From SAR202 cluster bacterium (GTDB lineage Bacteria > Chloroflexota > Dehalococcoidia > Lucifugimonadales > UBA1123), in assembly GCA_030743915.1 (NCBI GenBank), contig JASLRP010000288.1, forward strand, positions 1-10,673: 10,673 bases of DNA. The letters run 5' to 3'. Position 1 is the first letter of the stretch, and each line of letters opens with the position of its first letter. Made by a program: the position numbers and the translations under genes. Below the pieces are notes generated by a model that worked only from the letters and a program-made list of their open reading frames with translations, made no database searches and was not told the DNA's origin. This document shows, piece by piece, positions 6,424 to 10,673 of the stretch.

Positions 6424-7627
6424 CGCAACAGATGCACTCGAACGAGAACAGCTAATCAGCGGTTCGGAAGCGATTGCCATCGCCTGCGCGATGGCCGACG
6501 TTGACGTGATAACCGCCTACCCAATTCGACCTTACGACACGGTAATGCAGTTTGTGTCCAAACTGATCGCCGATGGAACACTCACCTGTGAATATATCAT
6601 CGCCGAGAGCGAACACTCCCAGTTCGAAATCATAAAGCACGCCTCCGCAGTAGGAGCCAGGACATTTGCCGGTTCCAGCGGCGTTGGCTGGCTCTACGCC
6701 TTCGAAGCACTGGCAGTGACGTGCGGCCTGAGATTGCCGTTGGTCGCGATGGTCGGCAACCGAGCCCTGGACGACCCCGGAGCCTTCGGCACCGAGCATA
6801 ACGACGCTTTGTCCGTCCGCGACCTGGGTTGGCTCCTATCCTGGGTGGACACCGGCCAGGAGGCGATGGACATCGCATTCATGGCATGGCGCGTTGCAGA
6901 GGACCCTCGAGTCTATCTCCCCTGCGCCATCAGCACTGACGGGGCGTTCCTCACCCACTCACAGCAGATCGTCCAGGTGCCGGACCAGGCCCAAGTGGAT
7001 GAGTTCCTGCCTCCATATGACCGAGGCGACTTCGTCCTCCATCCTGACAACCCGATCACCATCGCTCCTCAGGTCAACGAGGACTGGCTCATAGAAATCC
7101 GACGCCAGACCGACGAAGGTATGCGCAACGCCCGAAATGTCATCATTGAGGCCCACAACGACCTCAAGCGCATCTTCGGACGGGGCGGCGACGACCCGTT
7201 TATCGAGGAGTACATGACCGAAGACGCTGACGTGGTGTTGGTGGGCATGGGCACTCTTTCCCTGCCGCTGAAGGTCACCGTCCGCCGCCTGCGAGAGCAG
7301 GGCCGCAAGGTCGGATTCGTCCGCGTTCGCTGGTTCAGGCCCTTCCCTGCGCCGGAACTCCGCGCCGCGCTGTCCCGATTCAAAGCGGTTGGAGTCATCG
7401 ACCGTGACTACTCACTCGGCGCCCCGCAAAACGGTGGCGTACTGTACACGGAAATCCGCTCGGCGCTGTACGACGCAGACCCTCGCCCTCCGATGATCGG
7501 GTTCATCTGCGGCCTGGGCGGACGCGAAGTCACCGTCGATTCGGCTATCGAAATGTTTGACAAGACCCAAGAGGTTGCCGAAACTGGTCATGCCGAAGAG
7601 CCACTGCTGTGGATCGGCGTCAGATAA
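6413..7627 (+). CDS. Oxalate oxidoreductase-like alpha subunit
   Basis: A 404-residue subunit of the thiamine-diphosphate-dependent 2-oxoacid:ferredoxin oxidoreductase family. Residues about 14-240 form the pyrimidine-binding domain I and about 250-404 the transketolase C-terminal-like domain II (DADVVLVGMGTLS, then VRWFRPFP). The usual YPITP substrate motif reads YPIRP (36-40), placing Arg39 where PFOR has Thr. The loop NRALDDPGAF gives Arg117, Asp120 and Phe125. From memory of the M. thermoacetica oxalate oxidoreductase structures, the oxalate-contacting and switch-loop residues are Arg31, Arg109, Asp112 and Phe117; all four fall here at a constant offset of 8. This supports oxalate (oxalate to 2 CO2 plus two electrons) over pyruvate or 2-oxoglutarate. 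It starts at GTG 6413, 6 nt after GGGGG, overlapping the delta stop by 11 nt, which suggests translational coupling. Confidence 0.86.
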   Translation: MTTSATDALEREQLISGSEAIAIACAMADVDVITAYPIRPYDTVMQFVSKLIADGTLTCEYIIAESEHSQFEIIKHASAVGARTFAGSSGVGWLYAFEALAVTCGLRLPLVAMVGNRALDDPGAFGTEHNDALSVRDLGWLLSWVDTGQEAMDIAFMAWRVAEDPRVYLPCAISTDGAFLTHSQQIVQVPDQAQVDEFLPPYDRGDFVLHPDNPITIAPQVNEDWLIEIRRQTDEGMRNARNVIIEAHNDLKRIFGRGGDDPFIEEYMTEDADVVLVGMGTLSLPLKVTVRRLREQGRKVGFVRVRWFRPFPAPELRAALSRFKAVGVIDRDYSLGAPQNGGVLYTEIRSALYDADPRPPMIGFICGLGGREVTVDSAIEMFDKTQEVAETGHAEEPLLWIGVR

Positions 7628-7675
7628 CATCGACCAACCTGAGTTAAGACGGGAACTCTCACAGGAGCAAAAAAT

Positions 7676-8683
7676 ATGACGACGACCAACACGCTCCCGC
7701 TGATTAGGGGCGTACAGAACTCCCCCCTCGAGGAGTATTACACATCAGGTCACCGGACCTGCCAGGGCTGCGAATCGGCCCTGACCATGAAGCTGATGGT
7801 GAAGGCCGCTGGCCCGCGGTCCATCGTTCTGGGCAGCACTGGCTGCATGTACGTCGCCAACACGACGTACTACTCGACTCCCTGGGTCGTGCCCTGGATG
7901 CACACTCAGCTTGGCTCCTCCGGCTCTGCCGCCACAGGCACAGCCGCTGGCATCAAGGCGCTCATGGCCAAAAACAAGATCAAAGACGAGCCGATAAACG
8001 TCATCTCCTTCTGCGGAGACGGCGGCGGAGTGGACATGGGCCTGTCGGCCATTTCGGCCTCACTGACCCACCTCCAGTACAACCACCTGGTGCTGTGCTA
8101 CGACAACGAGTCCTACGCCAACACCGACATCCAGGCGTCCGGTTCATCCTCCTACGGCGTCAACACCACCTTCACGCCTCCCGGCAAGGTGCATCGCATC
8201 ATGCAGAGGCGCTGGAAGAAGAACATGGCGGCCATGATGGCAGTCGGCCATCCTGGAGTCCGCTACGTCGCCACGGGCAGCCCCTCCTATGCCGTGGACC
8301 TGATGAACAAGATCAGGAAATCGCTCACCCTGGGCGGCCCGACCTTCATCCACACCTACGATCCCTGCCCCAAAGGCTGGGACTTCGACCCCATGTACTC
8401 CCACGAGTTGGGTATGCTGGCCGTCGAGTGCGGTGTCTGGGTGCAGTACGAAGTAGAAGACGGCGTGTTGAGCCTCAACGGCCCATCTCGCATGATCGCC
8501 AGAGGCCGCCGCAAGAGGAAGCCCGTCGCCGATTTCCTCAAGCGCCAGGGCCGTTACGCCCACTTCATCGACGAGGACGTGGACTACTACCAGGCCAAGA
8601 TCGACGAGATGTGGGAAAAATGGTGGCTCCCAGGCATTATCCCCATCAAGCCAGAAGAGGGCCTCCAACCCCCTCCCGGCTAG
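7676..8683 (+). CDS. Oxalate oxidoreductase-like beta subunit (TPP and [4Fe-4S] binding)
   Basis: A 335-residue beta subunit that binds thiamine diphosphate and the cluster nearest to it. Cys29 and Cys32 (CQGC), Cys57 (GSTGCM) and Cys231 (YDPCPKGW) are the four ligands expected for the [4Fe-4S] cluster of this family. The TPP-Mg motif is GDGGGVDMG (114-122) followed by DNESYANT (143-150). The length is near that of PFOR-type beta subunits, including about 314 residues recalled for Moorella oxalate oxidoreductase. The start is ATG 7676 with AGGAG (7663-7667) 8 nt upstream. It is 48 nt after the alpha stop and is the last gene of the operon, with an intrinsic terminator 25 bp beyond its stop. 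Beta alone does not reveal the substrate; the assignment rests on alpha and the gene order. Confidence 0.86.
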   Translation: MTTTNTLPLIRGVQNSPLEEYYTSGHRTCQGCESALTMKLMVKAAGPRSIVLGSTGCMYVANTTYYSTPWVVPWMHTQLGSSGSAATGTAAGIKALMAKNKIKDEPINVISFCGDGGGVDMGLSAISASLTHLQYNHLVLCYDNESYANTDIQASGSSSYGVNTTFTPPGKVHRIMQRRWKKNMAAMMAVGHPGVRYVATGSPSYAVDLMNKIRKSLTLGGPTFIHTYDPCPKGWDFDPMYSHELGMLAVECGVWVQYEVEDGVLSLNGPSRMIARGRRKRKPVADFLKRQGRYAHFIDEDVDYYQAKIDEMWEKWWLPGIIPIKPEEGLQPPPG

Positions 8684-8708
8684 ACTGAATTCGCCTCAGT
8701 AAACCCAG

Positions 8709-8736
8709 AAACTCCGCCTGTAACGGCGGAGTTTTT
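8709..8736 (+). terminator. Intrinsic terminator of the oxidoreductase operon
   Basis: A 10-bp perfect stem (8709-8718 with 8725-8734, core ACTCCGCC and GGCGGAGT) closes a 6-nt loop TGTAAC and runs into a T5 tract (8732-8736). An outer AAACC/GGTTT pairing could extend the stem. It begins 25 nt after the beta subunit stop, so it ends the operon. Confidence 0.93.
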
Positions 8737-8834
8737 GGTTTGGGCAATTCAACGGGATTCGCGACTTACGTCTGGCTAAGTGAGGGTTTGATCGCAGGCA
8801 TTTGGATTAGCATCAGCTTCGACGATATGTTGGA

Positions 8835-8863
8835 TTGACCATGATAAACCGTTCATATATGAT
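8835..8863 (+). promoter_or_regulatory. Predicted sigma-70 promoter in the AT-rich spacer
   Basis: TTGACC (8835-8840, five of six matches), a 17-nt spacer and TATGAT (8858-8863, five of six matches). Transcription would start near 8870, more than 400 nt ahead of the YWTD start codon at 9288, so it gives either a very long leader or a separate short transcript. Confidence 0.55.
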
Positions 8864-8894
8864 ATCGTACAAGCAACAAAACCATTGCTCACAT

Positions 8895-8907
8895 GTCAAT
8901 TATTGAC
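8895..8907. repeat. Palindrome GTCAAT-T-ATTGAC
   Basis: Perfect 6-bp arms about one nucleotide apart, some 25 nt downstream of the predicted start of transcription. A second, looser pair (ATTGCT 8884-8889 and AGCAAT 8925-8930) encloses it. It could be an operator or a hairpin in the leader; low sequence complexity means chance is possible. Confidence 0.35.
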
Positions 8908-9287
8908 TCGAGTTTATTGAGCTCAGCAATTTAGTTTAAATCACATAACTTCAAATGATTTAGCGCAATTATTTGTAACGTTGCGTCGTAAAGCATCATA
9001 TCATGCGGCTTTGCTCCACAAGTGCCACTTGGATTCAAAGTCCTCATCTTGAACCAAAAGTCACCTGAATCAATCGTGGCCGAGTCAGCCGACTTCAGGC
9101 GCAAAGCCAGAGGGAGGTACAGTCAAGACCATCCCGAAATATCGCGTTTATGAAAGCGCTGTCTTCTATCTGAGGAATATCAGTTCAAGCCTATAGAATC
9201 GCAGGCACCAATGTGAGAAAAATTCATGCTTGCCCCGTCCTCCAGTTCCCGAAACACCGTCAATGGTTAACCTGGAAAGGACTGAAA

Positions 9288-10286
9288 ATGGACGACCTCA
9301 AAGACCGATTCACCAGGGCCGTATCCAGGCTGCTGTCGCTTGCCCTGGCTGTCTTGGCGGTCTTTTTAGCTGCGAATTCAAACCAGCCAGATGTCACCCT
9401 AGCGGCGGGTCCTTCGCAAATGTACTGGACTGACGCTGGCACGGATAAGATACAACGGGCCAACCTGGATGGCACAAACGTGCAGGTCCTGTTCAGCACC
9501 GAGTCCTCTAGCCTGAGGGATATCACGCTGGATGCCTCCGCCGGCAAGATGTACTGGACAGACAGTGGAGCGGATAAGATACAACGAGCCAACCTGGATG
9601 GCACAAACGTGGAGCTTCTGACCGTAAGCCCAATCCCGAAAGGTATCGCCCTGGATATCTCCGGCGGCAAGATGTACTGGACGGACGATGGCACGAATAA
9701 AGTACTGCAGGCCAACTTGGATGGCACAAACGTGCGGACCCTGATCACTGGACTTGACTATCCAACAGGCATTGCGGTAAACGAATCCAGTGGCAAGATG
9801 TACTGGGCAGACACCGGCACGGATAAGATACAACGGGCCAACCTGAATGGCGCCAGCGTGCAGGACGTGGTTACAGGACTCTCAAACCCAATGGATATCG
9901 CGTTGGACGTCTCCGGTGGCAAGATGTACTGGACGGAATTGGGAGGGGATAAAATACAGCGGGCTAACCTGGATGGCACCAGCATCCAGAACCTGGTCAC
10001 CGCATTTTCACCTGTTGGCATCGCGCTGGACGTATCCGGCGGCAAGATGTACTGGGTTACAAGTTATAAGATACAGCGGGCCAACCTGGATGGCACAAGC
10101 ATAGAGGACCTAGTCACCACCGGATTCATAGACACATGGGGTATCGCGCTGGACATCCAGCCCTCGACACCCGTGCCTGTACCTGCGGCCTCACAAAGGG
10201 GTCTGATTGCACTGGCCGCTGCATTGGTCGTGGTTTTCGTATGGAGCTACATGCGCAAGAGCGCCCTTTTGCCAAGTCGCCTGTGA
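9288..10286 (+). CDS. Secreted six-bladed YWTD (LDL-receptor class B-like) beta-propeller with C-terminal anchor
   Basis: A 332-residue exported protein. Residues 1-30 form a signal peptide or anchor (basic start, hydrophobic core about 15-29). Six tandem YWTD repeats begin at residues 45, 88, 129, 171, 213 and 254, each of the form MYWTDxGxDKIQRANLDGT followed by GIALDxSGGK. Six is the number needed for one closed YWTD beta-propeller, a fold used for protein or ligand binding. A Thr/Pro/Val linker leads to a C-terminal VPAASQRGLIALA plus a hydrophobic segment (about 305-321) and basic MRK. This three-part tail resembles IPTL-CTERM-like sorting signals (IPTLSEWGL) but is not a textbook match. 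The start is ATG 9288 with AAAGGA 6 nt upstream; an in-frame GTG at 9213 lacks a Shine-Dalgarno and would bury the signal peptide. Partner and function are unknown. Confidence 0.85.
   Translation: MDDLKDRFTRAVSRLLSLALAVLAVFLAANSNQPDVTLAAGPSQMYWTDAGTDKIQRANLDGTNVQVLFSTESSSLRDITLDASAGKMYWTDSGADKIQRANLDGTNVELLTVSPIPKGIALDISGGKMYWTDDGTNKVLQANLDGTNVRTLITGLDYPTGIAVNESSGKMYWADTGTDKIQRANLNGASVQDVVTGLSNPMDIALDVSGGKMYWTELGGDKIQRANLDGTSIQNLVTAFSPVGIALDVSGGKMYWVTSYKIQRANLDGTSIEDLVTTGFIDTWGIALDIQPSTPVPVPAASQRGLIALAAALVVVFVWSYMRKSALLPSRL
9420..10155 (+). repeat. Six tandem repeats of about 125 bp encoding the YWTD blades
   Basis: Units begin with ATGTACTGG at 9420, 9549, 9672, 9798, 9924 and 10047, spaced 129, 123, 126, 126 and 123 bp. 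Stretches such as GATAAGATACAACGGGCCAA are nearly identical between units at the DNA level, so recent duplication or gene conversion between blades is likely. The repeats are coding, not a mobile or CRISPR element. Confidence 0.9.
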
Positions 10287-10545
10287 TCAACGGTCGTCAG
10301 GCCCAGACGTATCGATTCAATTCGGCCTCCACAACCTCACTTCCCGCTCTCAGTACGCCGTCTCGATCAATCTGCGGGTTAGTAAATTCGACTTCGTGGA
10401 GGATCCACTTTGAGAAACTAACACGGCTCAAGGATGGCATGAGCCTCTCTATGTAAAAACCCACCCTCGCATCAACGCATAGTTCGCCTGTTTTATTCTC
10501 TTGTATACAGGTGGCAATGCAACAGGTATTCAAGCTACCGCTCCG
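10287..10545. other. Intergenic spacer between YWTD gene and tRNA promoter
   Basis: About 260 bp with no recognisable gene. The minus strand has an open frame at 10297-10578 from a TTG that overlaps the tRNA promoter; an internal ATG would give 46 residues (MPSLSRVSFSKW...) after an AGAGG 3 nt upstream. I recognise no family in it, and plus-strand frames are equally open here. No clear terminator for the YWTD gene was found. Confidence 0.4.
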
Positions 10546-10574
10546 TTGAATTGTTGGCCCTTCGTTGCTATAAT
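10546..10574 (+). promoter_or_regulatory. Predicted promoter of tRNA-Ala
   Basis: TTGAAT (10546-10551), a 17-nt spacer and a perfect TATAAT (10569-10574). Transcription would start near 10581, 14 nt before the mature tRNA 5' end, as expected for a short tRNA precursor leader. Confidence 0.75.
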
Positions 10575-10594
10575 TCAAGCACAGGAATTCCCGT

Positions 10595-10670
10595 GGGGAT
10601 ATAGCTCAATTGGGAGAGCGCGGCGTTCGCAATGCCGAGGTTGGGGGTTCGAGTCCCCCTATCTCCACCA
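10595..10670 (+). tRNA. tRNA-Ala (anticodon CGC)
   Basis: A complete 76-nt cloverleaf with encoded CCA. The acceptor GGGGATA pairs with TATCTCC and includes the G3:U70 wobble that marks alanine tRNAs. D arm GCTC-8-GAGC, anticodon stem CGGCG/TGCCG with loop TTCGCAA (anticodon CGC at 10628-10630, reading GCG), T arm GGGGG-TTCGAGT-CCCCC, discriminator A73. It reads the GCG codon used often in these GC-rich genes. Only three bases follow it, so downstream tRNAs or an integrated element cannot be judged. Confidence 0.97.
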
Positions 10671-10673
10671 ACC

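Larger units (their letters stand above)
8741..9287. other. Intergenic region, AT-rich, no convincing gene
   Basis: About 550 bp between the operon terminator and the YWTD protein. The part from about 8820 to 9000 is clearly richer in A and T than the flanking genes. It holds one good predicted promoter and a small palindrome, listed separately. Open frames exist (for example 8992-9153 on the plus strand, 53 codons) but none has a usable start codon with a Shine-Dalgarno. It may be a long leader of the YWTD gene, an unrecognised small RNA, or a site of gene decay. Confidence 0.6.

Noticed and set aside
5254..8683. Pyruvate or 2-oxoglutarate:ferredoxin oxidoreductase as the operon function
   Set aside because: YPIRP in place of YPITP and the RALDDPGAF loop match the oxalate enzyme; not excluded by experiment.
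9420..10155. CRISPR-like or satellite array from regularly spaced repeats
   Set aside because: Units are about 125 bp, in frame throughout, and encode complete YWTD blades with a signal peptide and anchor.
10297..10578. 93-residue minus-strand open frame as a gene
   Set aside because: It starts at a TTG inside the tRNA promoter, shows no family motif, and the plus strand is equally open over the same stretch.
10595..10670. tRNA 3' end as an integration site of a mobile element
   Set aside because: The window stops three bases after the tRNA and I found no copy of its 3' end elsewhere, nor any integrase.

Overview
The window reads as chromosomal DNA of a GC-rich bacterium, most plausibly a Chloroflexota member (SAR202 or other Dehalococcoidia-like lineage). 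This is inferred from the combination of a DUF4012 surface protein, a DM13 protein, a type II HAD, a PPi-type phosphofructokinase and a ferredoxin-linked 2-oxoacid oxidoreductase with a FadR-type regulator. No taxonomic marker gene is present, so the placement is tentative. Promoters look like ordinary sigma-70 sites (TTGACA-like, 17-nt spacer, TATAAT-like).

Left part, minus strand (1-4341). A truncated DUF4012 gene runs off the left edge and has no ATG, GTG or TTG start ahead of its membrane segment. To its right, also on the minus strand, lie a membrane-anchored DM13 protein, a PPi-dependent-type phosphofructokinase and a type II haloacid-dehalogenase-like hydrolase. The last two are 12 nt apart and surely co-transcribed.

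Centre, plus strand (4342-8740). A 135-bp divergent region carries back-to-back promoters. The rightward one drives a FadR/PdhR-type GntR regulator followed by three genes encoding a thiamine-diphosphate, three-[4Fe-4S] 2-oxoacid:ferredoxin oxidoreductase, and the unit ends in a strong intrinsic terminator. The subunit plan (fused gamma-delta, then alpha, then beta) and the active-site residues of alpha (YPIRP in place of YPITP; the loop with R117, D120 and F125) match oxalate oxidoreductase of Moorella thermoacetica rather than pyruvate or 2-oxoglutarate enzymes. The proposed role is oxidation of oxalate to two CO2 with reduction of ferredoxin. A perfect TGGTC-A-GACCA palindrome just downstream of the regulator's -10 box is a likely autoregulatory operator.

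Right part (8741-10673). An AT-rich stretch of about 550 bp has a good promoter but no convincing gene. It precedes a secreted, C-terminally anchored six-bladed YWTD beta-propeller protein. A 300-bp spacer follows, then a complete tRNA-Ala(CGC) with its own promoter.

The most notable items are the oxalate-oxidoreductase operon with its regulator and operator, the altered motif IV of the neighbouring HAD hydrolase, the unexplained promoter and leader at 8835-9287, and the non-canonical start of the DUF4012 gene.
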